A stretch of DNA of 32,852 nucleotides from an uncultured Pelagibacteraceae bacterium (GTDB lineage Bacteria; Pseudomonadota; Alphaproteobacteria; Pelagibacterales; Pelagibacteraceae): assembly GCA_902630915.1 (NCBI GenBank), contig CACOWD010000007.1, positions 1 through 32,852 on the forward strand, read 5' to 3'. The notes beneath the pieces were generated by a model. That model saw only the letters and a list, made by a program, of their open reading frames with translations. It was not told the origin of the DNA and searched no databases. The position numbers and the translations under genes were made by a program. This document shows positions 8,623-17,724 of the stretch, in pieces (position 1 is the first letter of the stretch; the number at the start of each line of letters is the position of its first letter).

Positions 8623-10518
8623 TTAGACTGCAGGTTTTGGTTTTAAGCCTAATGACCCTAAAGCAGATGAGGATTTTCCATCGTTACTGTCCTCTTCTTT
8701 AAAAGACCTAGTTGGTTTAATGTCTTTTAAAATTAAGTCTCTAATTTCGTCGCCGGATAAAGTCTCATAAACAAGCAATGCTTTAGCAATTTTATGAAGA
8801 TCATCAATTTTTTCAGAGAGAATTTTTTTTGCTCTTTCGTAACCTTTATCTACTATTTTCTTTACTTCTGCATCTATTTTCTTCGCAGTATCTTCAGACA
8901 TATTTTGCTGTTTTGTTACTGACCTTCCTAAAAAGACTTCTTCCTCATTTTCTCCATAAGCAATCGTTCCTAACTCAGTGCTCATTCCATACTTCGTAAC
9001 CATATTTTTTGCCATTTTAGTTACCATGTCAATATCTGAAGATGCTCCAGAAGTGACTTTGTCATGTCCAAATATAATTTCTTCAGCTATTCTTCCGCCC
9101 ATAGCTACGGCTATATCTGCGTGCATTTTTTCTCTAGTTACTGATAATTGATCTCTCTCTGGCAATCTCATAACCATTCCAAGCGCTCTACCCCTTGGAA
9201 TTATAGTTGCTTTATGTATAGGATCTGATGCCTTTTCATTTAATGCAACAATTGCGTGACCGCCTTCATGATAAGCTGTCAATTTTTTTTCATCCTCTGA
9301 CATCACCATTGATCTTCTCTCAGCGCCCATCATTACTTTATCTTTTGCCTCTTCGATATCAGACATCGTTACAACCCTTTTATTTTTTCTTGCAGCAAGT
9401 AGTGCAGATTCATTAATTAAGTTTGCTAAATCTGCGCCTGAAAATCCAGGCGTGCCTCTTGCGATAGTTCTAAGTTTCACATCTGGACCGGTATTAACTT
9501 TTTTTACATGTACTTTTAAAATTGCCTCTCTTCCGATAATGTCTGGATTTCCTACAACTACTTGTCTGTCAAATCTACCTGGCCTTAACAAAGCTGGATC
9601 CAATACATCTGGTCTGTTAGTAGCTGCAATTAGAATTATTCCTTCGTTAGTATCGAATCCGTCCATTTCAACTAATAACTGATTCAAAGTTTGTTCTCTT
9701 TCATCATTACCGCCACCAAGACCTGCACCTCTGCTTCTGCCAACTGCATCAATCTCATCTATAAATATAATACACGGTGAATGTTTTTTTCCTTGTTCAA
9801 ACATATCTCTAACCCTCGAAGCTCCAACACCAACGAACATCTCAACAAAGTCTGAGCCAGAGATAGAAAAGAATGGAACGTTTGCCTCTCCTGCAATTGC
9901 TTTAGCAAGTAAAGTTTTACCTGTGCCTGGGGGTCCGATTAAAAGAGCGCCTTTCGGTATTTTGCCTCCTAATCTACTAAACTTTTTCGGGTCTTTTAAA
10001 AATTCTACGATCTCCTCGACTTCTTCTTTTGCTTCTTCTACGCCAGCTACATCATTAAAAGTTACTTTGCCTTGAGCTTCATTAAGTAATTTCGCTTTAG
10101 ATCTTCCAAATCCCATTGCTCCTCCCTTACCGCCTTGCATTTGACGCATAAAAAATATCCAGACTCCAATTAACAAAAGCATTGGAAACCAAGAAAGCAA
10201 TATGCCTAAAAGTGATGGCATTTTTTCCTCTTTGGGTGTAGCTACTATACTAACTTTATTTTCTGAAAGTTTATCCACTAAATCTGGGTAGTTTGGAGAA
10301 TATGTCGTGAAGTTTTTTCCATCAGCTAAAATTCCAGAAATATTATTTCCTTGAATTTTCACTTCTACCACCCTTCCGGACTCAACTTCATTTAAGAAAT
10401 TTGAAAAAGGCAGAGTATTTCTATCAGAACTGATCTTATTTGGATCTTGAAACATGTTAAATAATCCTACTGACAAAAGGATTATAATAGCCCACATTAT
10501 TAAGTTCTTTAAATTCAT
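8623..10518 (-). CDS. ftsH: ATP-dependent zinc metalloprotease FtsH
   Basis: A 631-residue inner-membrane AAA+ protease. Two transmembrane helices (about 6-22 and 103-124) flank a periplasmic domain. Walker A GPPGTGKT is at 195-202, Walker B FIDEID at 252-257, and the second region of homology ends at GRFDR near 318. The zinc site is HEGGH at 417-421, with D495 a likely third ligand. It extracts and degrades membrane proteins and selected cytosolic proteins, classically sigma-32 and LpxC. The 97 bp upstream are the longest intergenic space in this strand's run, so a promoter is likely there, although no clear sigma-32 motif is visible. folP follows five bases downstream. Confidence 0.98.
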   Translation of the reverse strand: MNLKNLIMWAIIILLSVGLFNMFQDPNKISSDRNTLPFSNFLNEVESGRVVEVKIQGNNISGILADGKNFTTYSPNYPDLVDKLSENKVSIVATPKEEKMPSLLGILLSWFPMLLLIGVWIFFMRQMQGGKGGAMGFGRSKAKLLNEAQGKVTFNDVAGVEEAKEEVEEIVEFLKDPKKFSRLGGKIPKGALLIGPPGTGKTLLAKAIAGEANVPFFSISGSDFVEMFVGVGASRVRDMFEQGKKHSPCIIFIDEIDAVGRSRGAGLGGGNDEREQTLNQLLVEMDGFDTNEGIILIAATNRPDVLDPALLRPGRFDRQVVVGNPDIIGREAILKVHVKKVNTGPDVKLRTIARGTPGFSGADLANLINESALLAARKNKRVVTMSDIEEAKDKVMMGAERRSMVMSEDEKKLTAYHEGGHAIVALNEKASDPIHKATIIPRGRALGMVMRLPERDQLSVTREKMHADIAVAMGGRIAEEIIFGHDKVTSGASSDIDMVTKMAKNMVTKYGMSTELGTIAYGENEEEVFLGRSVTKQQNMSEDTAKKIDAEVKKIVDKGYERAKKILSEKIDDLHKIAKALLVYETLSGDEIRDLILKDIKPTRSFKEEDSNDGKSSSALGSLGLKPKPAV

Positions 10519-10615
10519 ATCTTACTAAATAATCATTAAAAATAATTAAACAAGCATATTTTAAAGTAAATTAAGTTGTAAATAAGACAAATTTAACAAA
10601 ATAATATCGAAAAAC

Positions 10616-11635
10616 TCATATTTTTTCTTTACTGAGACATAAATGTCCATTTTTTTTAGTAAATATACATCCTCCCAAAGTTGCTCCGGAAAAGTTTTTT
10701 TTCTCTAAATTTGATATTAGATTAAATACTTTTTTAGATCTTGGATTATAATAATTTTTTTTTAGATGTTTTATAGAAACATTAATTATTCTCATTTTAA
10801 ATTCATTATTAAATTTTTCAAATTTTTTTAAATCTATCTTTACGTTATTTCTAGATTTTTTGATTGAGTCTTTAAGAGCTATAGAAAAGTAATAATTTAG
10901 TGTATCTCTGCTTAAAGCTAAATTATTTATTGATTTAATAATCTGCTCATAGTTTATTCCACTTTGATGTAAAGGTTTTTTTAAATTTCTGATTTTGGTC
11001 CTCAAGTATTTCATATTATTATTAGACGGATCTTTAAAAAATTTTCCAAAAATCACCCTTGAAATTTTTTTTAAATATCTTTTTTTTATTTCAAGAAGGG
11101 GTCTATATATTTGAACTTTATTATTCAATTTACTCATTGATTTCATTGCGGATAGACCTGTTAAGCCGCTCCCTCTAGATAACCTAATAAAAAATGTTTC
11201 TACTTGGTCTTCTAAATTATGAGCAGTCAGTATAGTCTTAATATTTTTTTTTAAACAAAAATCAGATAGGAGTGTATATCTAATTTTTCTTGCTTCCCCT
11301 TGAATATTATTTTTTATTTTGTATTTATTTAATATGATATTTAATTTTATATTTTTTCTTTTAAGTAAAGACTTAACCTTATCAGCCTCTTTTGAAGAAT
11401 TTTTTCTAATATTATGATTAATTAATACGTAATAAAATTTAATTTTATTTTCGTAAGAATAAGCTTTTGTAAGCGCTGATAAAGCAAGACTGTCGGGACC
11501 ACCTGAGACAGCAACTAAGAGGGATCTTGTTTTAAATTTAACTAATTTATTTTTAAAGTTAAAATATATTTCTGATAAATCATTAAAATTCTTAAAACCA
11601 TTTTTAAGATTTACATTTGAATTTTTTTTGCTCAT
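10616..11635 (-). CDS. tilS: tRNA(Ile)-lysidine synthase
   Basis: An N-type ATP pyrophosphatase with PP-loop SGGPDS at residues 44-49, followed by INHNIR and TAHNLEDQVETFFIRLSRGS, the ATP/tRNA-binding segment specific to TilS. It makes lysidine at C34 of tRNA-Ile(CAU), switching it from methionine to isoleucine decoding. The protein is 339 residues, short against E. coli (about 430), with a reduced C-terminal region, as in many AT-rich genomes. The ATG lies inside cpoB, a 32-base overlap. I find no ATG, GTG or TTG in frame between it and the PP-loop, so this start is effectively forced. Confidence 0.93.
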   Translation of the reverse strand: MSKKNSNVNLKNGFKNFNDLSEIYFNFKNKLVKFKTRSLLVAVSGGPDSLALSALTKAYSYENKIKFYYVLINHNIRKNSSKEADKVKSLLKRKNIKLNIILNKYKIKNNIQGEARKIRYTLLSDFCLKKNIKTILTAHNLEDQVETFFIRLSRGSGLTGLSAMKSMSKLNNKVQIYRPLLEIKKRYLKKISRVIFGKFFKDPSNNNMKYLRTKIRNLKKPLHQSGINYEQIIKSINNLALSRDTLNYYFSIALKDSIKKSRNNVKIDLKKFEKFNNEFKMRIINVSIKHLKKNYYNPRSKKVFNLISNLEKKNFSGATLGGCIFTKKNGHLCLSKEKI

Positions 11636-12557
11636 ATTGAGCTTTTTGTAACACAGACTTGCTTGCTTTTGGGTATTCTTTTTTAAGGCCTAAAATCATT
11701 TTACAACCTTGCTCTTTTTCCCCAAGTTGAACCATAGTAATTCCTAATTTCAAAAGATTATCGGGAGCTTTTTTACTTTTGGGATAATTTTGATATCCAT
11801 CTAAATATGCTGTAGCAGCATCAGAGTATAATTGTCTTATTCTGAAAGTTTCTCCATACCAATATTGAGCACTGCCTGCTAAATCATGGTCTTTATTTTT
11901 TTCGATAAATTCTTTTAAAGCAAACTCTGCTGTTTCATAATCTCCAATTTTCATAAAGCTTACTGCAAACTCATATTGTTCTTCTGATGGTTTGTCAGGT
12001 AAAAGAGAATCTTTTTTCTCTGGTTCCTCAGTAATTACAGTTTGTGCGCTTTCTACGGATTTGATCGTTTGTTGTTTAGGTAAGTTTGACATTTGATAAC
12101 CAGGAGTGGCGCCAAAATCTGCCGGCTTACTAGTGCCAGGTAAATTTGATTTTAATTTCTCTGGTTTCGTTATCGATCCACTCTCAAGATCTGAAAATCT
12201 TAGTTGTGTATCTGATTGAATTTTTGTAACACGTGTCGATAATTTATCTAATTTAAAATTTACCTCTTCAAATTTATTTGTTAATTCTCTAAATTGATTT
12301 TCAATGTCGTTTAATTTTAGAAGATGTTTTGTCAGAATATCTTCATTTAGTCCATCAGACTTTATTGAAGTAACATTAGCAATATCTGATTTTTGATAAA
12401 CAGCCTTTTCTAATGTTTTTAAATCTTTTGTAATTACCTGAATTTGATCTGAAATAGATTTTAAATATATTTCCTCATCCTCGGCATTTATTGATCCAGA
12501 AAAAGGTATTAATAGAATTGATAAACTGATTATTAAAAATTTAAAATTTCGAAACAT
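11604..12557 (-). CDS. cpoB: Tol-Pal system protein CpoB (YbgF), coiled-coil and TPR periplasmic protein
   Basis: A 317-residue exported protein with a signal peptide ending near NAEDEE (about residue 26). A coiled-coil stretch covers about residues 30-115. A low-complexity Pro/Lys/Thr linker follows, then a C-terminal TPR domain (about 195-317) with EFAVSFMKIGDYETAEFALK, GSAQYWYGETFR and NYPKSKKAPDNLLKLG. CpoB links the Tol-Pal machine to the septal peptidoglycan synthase PBP1B/LpoB in E. coli. It follows pal, but a strong intrinsic terminator lies in the 83 bp between them, so it depends on read-through or an unseen promoter. It overlaps tilS by 32 bases. Confidence 0.9.
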   Translation of the reverse strand: MFRNFKFLIISLSILLIPFSGSINAEDEEIYLKSISDQIQVITKDLKTLEKAVYQKSDIANVTSIKSDGLNEDILTKHLLKLNDIENQFRELTNKFEEVNFKLDKLSTRVTKIQSDTQLRFSDLESGSITKPEKLKSNLPGTSKPADFGATPGYQMSNLPKQQTIKSVESAQTVITEEPEKKDSLLPDKPSEEQYEFAVSFMKIGDYETAEFALKEFIEKNKDHDLAGSAQYWYGETFRIRQLYSDAATAYLDGYQNYPKSKKAPDNLLKLGITMVQLGEKEQGCKMILGLKKEYPKASKSVLQKAQYEQKKFKCKS

Positions 12558-12587
12558 TCTTATTTTTATTTTGATAAAATGGCAAAA

Positions 12588-12623
12588 AAAAGACCCTTAA
12601 AATTTGTTTTTTAAGGGTCTTTT
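12588..12623 (-). terminator. Intrinsic terminator after pal
   Basis: A perfect 15-bp inverted repeat (12588-12602 with 12609-12623, core GACCCTTAA/TTAAGGGTC) encloses a six-base loop. On the minus strand the hairpin is followed by eight T residues (complement of 12584-12591), the classical rho-independent layout. It starts 18 bases beyond the pal stop codon and ends 30 bases before the cpoB start. The arms are also flanked by T and A runs on the plus strand, so the structure could work in both directions, but nothing on the plus strand needs terminating here. Confidence 0.9.
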
Positions 12624-12640
12624 AGTTTATTTGAATTTTG

Positions 12641-13117
12641 TTAGTTTACTTTTACTGTAACTGATCTTCTATTTTGAGACCATGCTAAAGCTGATGATTT
12701 TGGATTAACAGGTTTTTCTTTTCCATAACTAATCACAGAAATTCTTTTACCTGAAATGCCATAAGTCATTAAATAATCTCTAGCTGCGTTAGCTCTTCTT
12801 TCTCCCAAAGCTAAGTTATATTCTCTTGTTCCTCTTTCGTCAGCATGACCTTCGATAGTCACATTAAGATTTTTGTTTTTTCTTAAAAAAGTAGCTTGCT
12901 TTCTTAAAGTAGCTCTTGAAGCAGTTGTAAGAGATGATTTATTTGTAGCAAAAAATACTCTATCAGGTACTCCGGCTGCTAAGAACTCTACTGTTTCCTT
13001 ACCAGTATAAACATCCCCGTCTATGTCTGCGCCCTTTTTAGCCGTAGAACATGCACTTAATGCAAAAGTTGCGAAGATTACTAGTAATACGTTTTTTAAA
13101 TTCGTTTTTAATGTCAT
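12641..13117 (-). CDS. pal: Peptidoglycan-associated lipoprotein Pal
   Basis: A 158-residue lipoprotein with a type II signal peptide and lipobox LSAC, the lipidated cysteine at about 23. The C-terminal OmpA-like domain includes VFFATNKSSL, IEGHADERGT and NLALGERRA, with the aspartate and arginine that hold the meso-DAP side chain. It is anchored in the outer membrane and binds peptidoglycan, and TolB releases it during constriction. The start is preceded by AGGGG at five-base spacing, one of the strongest ribosome-binding sites in the window. A 75-bp gap behind tolB and a terminator ahead suggest a partly independent, highly expressed unit. Confidence 0.96.
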   Translation of the reverse strand: MTLKTNLKNVLLVIFATFALSACSTAKKGADIDGDVYTGKETVEFLAAGVPDRVFFATNKSSLTTASRATLRKQATFLRKNKNLNVTIEGHADERGTREYNLALGERRANAARDYLMTYGISGKRISVISYGKEKPVNPKSSALAWSQNRRSVTVKVN

Positions 13118-13192
13118 TTTTTCCCCTAGGTTTATTGTGGTTATTTCAAATTATTTGAAGTTATTCAAGTATATTTTACATAAAATTCAACC
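13118..13192 (-). promoter_or_regulatory. tolB-pal intergenic region with possible pal promoter and strong RBS
   Basis: This is the only sizeable gap in the tol operon. On the minus strand it holds two TTGAAT boxes that could act as -35 elements with weak AT-rich -10 partners. A 15-base palindrome (13145-13159, TTCAAAT-spacer-ATTTGAA) is followed by AGGGG at 13123-13127, five bases before the pal ATG. The RBS is clear; promoter and operator roles are guesses, because such motifs arise easily in DNA this AT-rich. Confidence 0.35.
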
Positions 13193-14530
13193 TCACTTAG
13201 ATAATAATGAAGACCAAGATGGGTCTGAGGCATCGGTTTTTGTGGAAAGTCTTCTTTCATTATAACCTGTGATATCTATTGACCATAATTTAGCAGTGAA
13301 TCCCTCTCCTTTCTCACCTGCTTTTGTCTCTCTATAAAAAACTAGAACTCTTCCATTAGGAGACCATGAAGGTGCTTCTTGATAATAATTTTCTGTAAGT
13401 AGCCTTTCGCCAGTTCCATCCGTTCTCATAACACCAATATAAAATCTTCCTTTATGCATTTTAGTAAAAGCAATTAAATCTCCTCTAGGAGACCAAACCG
13501 GTGTTCCATAAATTCCTTTCCCAAATGTAATTCTCTTAACATTGCTTCCGTCGCTGCGCATTACATAAATTTGTTGCAAGCCACTTCTATCAGAGTTAAA
13601 TGCTATAAACTTCCCATCAGGTGAAAATGATGGGGAAGTATCAATAGAGGAATGTTCGGTTATTCTTTCAACTAATCTAGTTTCAAGATTCATTGTAAAA
13701 ATATCAGAATTCCCATCCTTTGCAAAACTCATTATAATTTTTTTCCCATCTGGTGAAAATCTTGGGGCAAAAGTCATGCCTGGAAAATTTCCTACTACCT
13801 CTTGGTTACCTGTCTCAATATCTAACAGGTAAACTCTAGGCATATTTCTAAAGTAAGACATATAAGTTACCATTTGATTAGTAGGATTAAATCTTGGTGT
13901 AAGCACAAGTTCATTTCCTAATGTTAAATACTTTGTGTTAAAGCCGTCTTGATCCATAATTGCTAACTTTTTTACTCTTTGATTTTTTGGTCCACTTTCT
14001 GCTACGTAAATAATTCTAGTATCAAAATATCCCTCTTCTCCAGTTAATCTCTCATATATTTTGTCTGATATAATATGGGCAACTCTACGCCAATTGGAAG
14101 GTGTTGTGGTAAAAGCCAAAGCAGTCATTTCTTGCGCAGCTGTTAAATCCCAAAGTCTAAACTCTACTTTAAGTTTCTCATCTTTTATCAAAAGCTTACC
14201 TGTAACAAGAGCCTGAGCTTTAATAAGTCTCCAATCCTCAAATCTTGGCTTTAAATGTGCAATGTCAGGTTTTTGTACAAAAGCATCCTTTTTTAAAGGA
14301 TTAAAAAGACCAGTACTTTTAAAATTTGTTTCAATTATTTTTGAAATTTTTTCACCAAGTTCTTTAACTTTGAATTCCTTAAATTGCTCAGACTTAATAT
14401 CCACATGAAGTGGTGAAACAGCGATTGGTAAAGGGTCTAAATTACCACGAGTAATATCCACTTCAATTAAAGCATATAAGCTTTTAGTAAAAAGAAAATA
14501 AAATAAAAAAATTGATAATATCTTCTTCAT
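13193..14530 (-). CDS. tolB: Tol-Pal system beta-propeller protein TolB
   Basis: A 445-residue periplasmic protein. The signal peptide [20 protein letters not shown] is followed by IEVDITRGN, which fits the TolB TolA-box region. The N-terminal alpha/beta domain spans about 22-160. A six-bladed propeller follows, with repeated SPDGK/IAF/S-R-G units such as [20 protein letters not shown] and [17 protein letters not shown]. It shuttles between TolA and Pal and controls Pal binding to peptidoglycan. It starts one base after tolA stops, and 75 bp separate it from pal. Confidence 0.97.
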   Translation of the reverse strand: MKKILSIFLFYFLFTKSLYALIEVDITRGNLDPLPIAVSPLHVDIKSEQFKEFKVKELGEKISKIIETNFKSTGLFNPLKKDAFVQKPDIAHLKPRFEDWRLIKAQALVTGKLLIKDEKLKVEFRLWDLTAAQEMTALAFTTTPSNWRRVAHIISDKIYERLTGEEGYFDTRIIYVAESGPKNQRVKKLAIMDQDGFNTKYLTLGNELVLTPRFNPTNQMVTYMSYFRNMPRVYLLDIETGNQEVVGNFPGMTFAPRFSPDGKKIIMSFAKDGNSDIFTMNLETRLVERITEHSSIDTSPSFSPDGKFIAFNSDRSGLQQIYVMRSDGSNVKRITFGKGIYGTPVWSPRGDLIAFTKMHKGRFYIGVMRTDGTGERLLTENYYQEAPSWSPNGRVLVFYRETKAGEKGEGFTAKLWSIDITGYNERRLSTKTDASDPSWSSLLSK

Positions 14531-14531
14531 T

Positions 14532-15341
14532 TTAACCTTTTAACATTTCTGTTGGATTAAAGTTTAATTGAAGATCTTTCCATTTATCATATCCAGTTGG
14601 TGGAACTTTTAAGGGTTGGCATAATCTAACAGCTCTTAATGCGCTTTCGGCTAAAACTTTATAAAACTTTTGTCCAGGCCTATTCATTCTTTCATGATCT
14701 AATATCTCTGAATTCATTATTGTCCCATCTTGTTTTAATTGTAATTTTATTCTTACTAATAAATTTTGATCATATGGTAACCCTAAAGGGACGCTCCAAC
14801 AACCAAATATTTGTGCTCTCAAGGCGTCTTCTTCAGATAAAGTCAGTCCAGAGGCAAAAGAGTTCTTTTTGGTACTTTGAGTAATCTTATTGTTTTCTTT
14901 TTCTTTTACAGCTTCAACTTCTTTTGCTTTATCAATTAATGCTGCAATTTGATTAGTGTCAACAATTTCCTTTTGCTCGAATTCAGACGACTGTCTTATT
15001 TGTGGCTTAATCTCTTCTGGGTTTTGTTTCTTTTTTACTATTTTCTTTTCTTCTTTTTTTTCGTCTGGTAAAGGAATTTTATCAGGTTTTTCTTTTGCCT
15101 TCGCTGCTGGAGGCGCTTGTTCAGATACCATTCTTTCCTCCTCTTTTTTTTTTGTATCTTCTATTATTTTCCTTGCCTTTGGAGCATAAGGAATATTAGT
15201 TTTGTCTGAAATTTGAATTAGTTCTACTGATACAATTGGCGGTAATTCAACGGGTTCCCTAAGCATAAAAGGAAGGCTCAATACAGTTAATAAAATCATA
15301 ACTGAATGGAAGGATATAGAGTAAATTAAACTTCTTAACAT
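14532..15341 (-). CDS. tolA: Cell envelope integrity protein TolA
   Basis: A 269-residue protein with one N-terminal transmembrane helix (about residues 6-27). A Lys/Glu/Pro-rich periplasmic segment (about 55-165, with [13 protein letters not shown]) is followed by a TonB-like C-terminal domain (about 175-269) with [12 protein letters not shown] and [12 protein letters not shown]. It couples the TolQR proton-driven motor to TolB/Pal across the periplasm. The central rod is much shorter than in E. coli TolA (421 aa), which is usual in alphaproteobacteria with small cells. It lies eight bases after tolR and one base before tolB. Confidence 0.92.
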   Translation of the reverse strand: MLRSLIYSISFHSVMILLTVLSLPFMLREPVELPPIVSVELIQISDKTNIPYAPKARKIIEDTKKKEEERMVSEQAPPAAKAKEKPDKIPLPDEKKEEKKIVKKKQNPEEIKPQIRQSSEFEQKEIVDTNQIAALIDKAKEVEAVKEKENNKITQSTKKNSFASGLTLSEEDALRAQIFGCWSVPLGLPYDQNLLVRIKLQLKQDGTIMNSEILDHERMNRPGQKFYKVLAESALRAVRLCQPLKVPPTGYDKWKDLQLNFNPTEMLKG

Positions 15342-15349
15342 AAAACATC

Positions 15350-15763
15350 CTAATTCTTATATGGTTCGGAAATTAAAGCTACTTTAGAAAAACCAGCCCC
15401 TGACAATGTCCCCATAATTTCTAAAACTCTTCCGTAATTAATATTTTTATCTCCTCTTACATAAATTCTAGTATCTGTTCTATTTTTTGCTATGGCCAAT
15501 AGTTTTGGAACCATTTTTTGGTATGTTACTTGATGCTCTTGAATATAAATCTCCCCTTTTGAGTTAATGCTTATTGTAAGTGGCTCTTGATCATCTGGAA
15601 GAGAGTCAGCAGCAGACTCGGGAAGATCTACTTGAACTCCAACTGTAAGTAGTGGAGCTGTAACCATGAAAATAATTAGAAGAACTAGCATAACATCAAC
15701 AAATGGAGTGACATTAATTTCACTCATTGGTTCATTTTTTGAGCGATTAAATTTAAAAGCCAT
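15350..15763 (-). CDS. tolR: ExbD/TolR family motor subunit TolR
   Basis: A 137-residue protein with a single transmembrane helix (about 19-40). D23 in the INVTPFVDVMLVLLIIFMV segment is the protonatable aspartate conserved in TolR/ExbD. A periplasmic domain of about 90 residues follows, ending in RVLEIMGTLSGAGFSKVAL. With TolQ it forms the proton channel driving TolA. Two bases separate it from tolQ and eight from tolA, so the three subunits are made from one message. Context fixes it as TolR rather than ExbD. Confidence 0.96.
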   Translation of the reverse strand: MAFKFNRSKNEPMSEINVTPFVDVMLVLLIIFMVTAPLLTVGVQVDLPESAADSLPDDQEPLTISINSKGEIYIQEHQVTYQKMVPKLLAIAKNRTDTRIYVRGDKNINYGRVLEIMGTLSGAGFSKVALISEPYKN

Positions 15764-15765
15764 TT

Positions 15766-16446
15766 TTAAATTATTGACAAAAATCTTTTTGAAAAGTTTT
15801 CAATTTTAGATAAATATCGTCTAGAATCGCTATTAAATTTATTGTAAGCAACTACTGCAGGTATAGCAGCTAACAAACCTAATGCTGTAGCAAATAGAGC
15901 CTCGGCTATTCCCGGCGCTACTATCGCAAGACTTGTATTTCTGGAAATTGCTATTGATTGAAATGAATTCATTATCCCCCAAACTGTTCCAAATAAACCA
16001 ATAAATGGGGCCGTTGATCCAATTGTAGCTAAAAAAGTAAAATTTTTTTCAATTTTTTTTATTTCATTGTCCGTTGCAATTTCTAAAATTCTTTCAACTC
16101 TAGCTGTCTGGATTGATGTAGATTGTCTTTTAGTTTTAACAAGTTCTGCCATAGCTGCTTTAAAAATTAATGTTGCAGGATCGCTTGAGTTTGCAGGCAG
16201 ATTATTACTAAAGCTTTCAGCAGATTTAGCCTTCCAAAACTTTTTTTCAAAATCTTCTGTAGATTTATTAATTGTTTTGAAAAGTTTGAATTTATCAAAA
16301 ATCAACGCCCAAGAAAAAATAGAGCTAGCTATTAATAAGATAATTACAAATTTTACTACAAAGTCTGCTCGTAAAAAAAGGCTCCATAATGAAAAATCTG
16401 TAGCACCTCCTAATCCAACAACTTGCGCGGCGATATCTTGTTCCAT
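15766..16446 (-). CDS. tolQ: MotA/TolQ/ExbB family motor subunit TolQ
   Basis: A 226-residue inner-membrane protein with three hydrophobic segments (about 28-50, 133-155 and 168-190) and a cytoplasmic loop between the first two. Family motifs are FLATIGSTAPFIGLFGTVWG and IAEALFATALGLLAAIPAV. Five copies surround a TolR dimer to form the proton-driven rotor of the Tol system. It is the first tol gene. A ybgC thioesterase gene, common just upstream in proteobacteria, is absent; 57 non-coding bases separate it from the resolvase gene and probably carry its promoter. Confidence 0.96.
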   Translation of the reverse strand: MEQDIAAQVVGLGGATDFSLWSLFLRADFVVKFVIILLIASSIFSWALIFDKFKLFKTINKSTEDFEKKFWKAKSAESFSNNLPANSSDPATLIFKAAMAELVKTKRQSTSIQTARVERILEIATDNEIKKIEKNFTFLATIGSTAPFIGLFGTVWGIMNSFQSIAISRNTSLAIVAPGIAEALFATALGLLAAIPAVVAYNKFNSDSRRYLSKIENFSKRFLSII

Positions 16447-16503
16447 GAAAGTTGATTACTTTCAGAATGTGTCATGAATTTGGCGTTTTTAGAGAATTTA
16501 ATA

Positions 16504-16995
16504 CTAATTTTTATCCTTAAATCTTGTTTCGCCATAAAATCTTGCAATCAATATGGCATCGGATTTGTTCACGTCTTTTTTCTTTGATAATTTATTTGAT
16601 AACGAGGGGTACATTTCAATAACCTTCGTTCTACTAGAATCTTTGGATGAATTGATAAGTTCAAAATATTTTTTCCACTTGGAAGGCCTTACGAAAAAAA
16701 TTGGTAAGTTAAGAGCTGCACATACACCTTTTATTGCTCCAAAAGTTTGACCAAAATTAAACATGCTTGTTACTCCTTGACCTGGCATAGCGTTCACTTG
16801 CTCTACTACTACTACAATTTCTTCCTCTTTTTTTACATTCTCTTTAATAATATTTACTAATTGGGCGCTATTTAATTGTCTTTTATTTTTTTTTCCCTCA
16901 GCCATAACAGGCATATCAAAAATTCCTAAAACTGTATTATTTTCAATTATTGCGATTGCTCCGCTTAAACCTGGATCTATTCCAATTATTTTCAT
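16504..16995 (-). CDS. ruvC: RuvC-superfamily Holliday junction resolvase, divergent (phage-like type)
   Basis: The 163-residue protein has an RNase H-fold N-terminus KIIGIDPGLSG with D7, VVVVEQV with E65, and NKSDAILIARF with D146; D141 is a further acidic candidate. These match the acidic tetrad of RuvC (D7, E66, D138, D141 in E. coli). The middle differs from ordinary RuvC: AMPGQGVTSMFNFGQTFGAIKG (69-90, split by G82) and RPSKWKK (103-109) recall RuvC-like nucleases I know mainly from phages and scattered bacteria. It sits at the alphaproteobacterial ruvC site, four bases after yebC, but ruvA and ruvB are not next to it. Junction cleavage is the best guess; specificity and RuvAB dependence are uncertain. 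Confidence 0.78.
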   Translation of the reverse strand: MKIIGIDPGLSGAIAIIENNTVLGIFDMPVMAEGKKNKRQLNSAQLVNIIKENVKKEEEIVVVVEQVNAMPGQGVTSMFNFGQTFGAIKGVCAALNLPIFFVRPSKWKKYFELINSSKDSSRTKVIEMYPSLSNKLSKKKDVNKSDAILIARFYGETRFKDKN

Positions 16996-16999
16996 TTGA

Positions 17000-17722
17000 T
17001 TAATTATAAAAACTTACATTAGTGAATATATTTTGTACATCGTCAAGATCCTCAAGAGAGTTTAAAACCTCAATCATTTTTTTACTTTGTTCTTTATCAA
17101 GTTGTAAATTATTTAAGGCCCTCCACTCTATAGCCGAATAAGTCAAATTGTCTATTTTCTTCTCTAACTTTGTTTTAATTTTATAGAAATCTTCTTTTTT
17201 TGTTATAATTTCGAAAAAACTGTTAATTTTGAAACAGTCTTTAGCTCCATATTCTATCGCGATTTCAAAAGCTTCTTCTTCACTAATTTTATTTTTTTCA
17301 ATATGTATAATTCCACAATTTTCAAACAAATGGTTAGTAGAACCAGTCTCACCTAACCTACCTCCATTTTTTTGTAACACAGTTCTTATGCTTGAAGCAG
17401 ATCTGTTTTTATTATCCGTCAAAGCCTCTATTATTAAAGCTGAGTTAAAAGGGCCGAAACCTTCATATCTTAAATTTTCATAATTTTTATTGTTAGAAAT
17501 TTCTGATTTACTTATTGCCCTAAATATATTTTCTTTCGGCATATTAGCTTGTTTTGCAGCTTGAACCGCTGTTCTTAATCTTGGATTTAGCTCTGGATCT
17601 TTGTCACCAAGTTTTGCAGCAACAGTTATTTCTCTAGAAAGTTTTGAAAAAATTTTAGATCGCTCCTTATCAGCTCTACCTTTTTTATGCTTTATTCCAG
17701 CCCAATGAGAATGTCCTGCCAT
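17000..17722 (-). CDS. yebC: YebC/PmpR-family protein (TACO1 family)
   Basis: A 240-residue protein with the standard N-terminus AGHSHWAGIKHKKGRADKER and family marks RLRTAVQAAKQANMP and NGGRLGETGSTNHLF. The family is described as DNA-binding regulators and, more recently, as ribosome-associated factors that relieve stalling on proline-rich stretches, related to mitochondrial TACO1. EF-P, another relief factor for polyproline stalls, is also in this window at 24712-25275. The yebC-ruvC order is conserved in many bacteria. It starts two bases after ymdB ends and is followed four bases later by the resolvase gene. Confidence 0.96.
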   Translation of the reverse strand: MAGHSHWAGIKHKKGRADKERSKIFSKLSREITVAAKLGDKDPELNPRLRTAVQAAKQANMPKENIFRAISKSEISNNKNYENLRYEGFGPFNSALIIEALTDNKNRSASSIRTVLQKNGGRLGETGSTNHLFENCGIIHIEKNKISEEEAFEIAIEYGAKDCFKINSFFEIITKKEDFYKIKTKLEKKIDNLTYSAIEWRALNNLQLDKEQSKKMIEVLNSLEDLDDVQNIFTNVSFYN

Positions 17723-17724
17723 AA

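Noticed and set aside
10519..10615. Sigma-32 heat-shock promoter before ftsH
   Set aside because: The 97-bp spacer is AT-rich with several -10-like boxes, but I could not find a convincing CTTGAA/CCCCAT-type pair.
16067..16477. 136-codon plus-strand frame opposite tolQ
   Set aside because: Antisense to a well-supported tolQ, with no recognisable domain or RBS.
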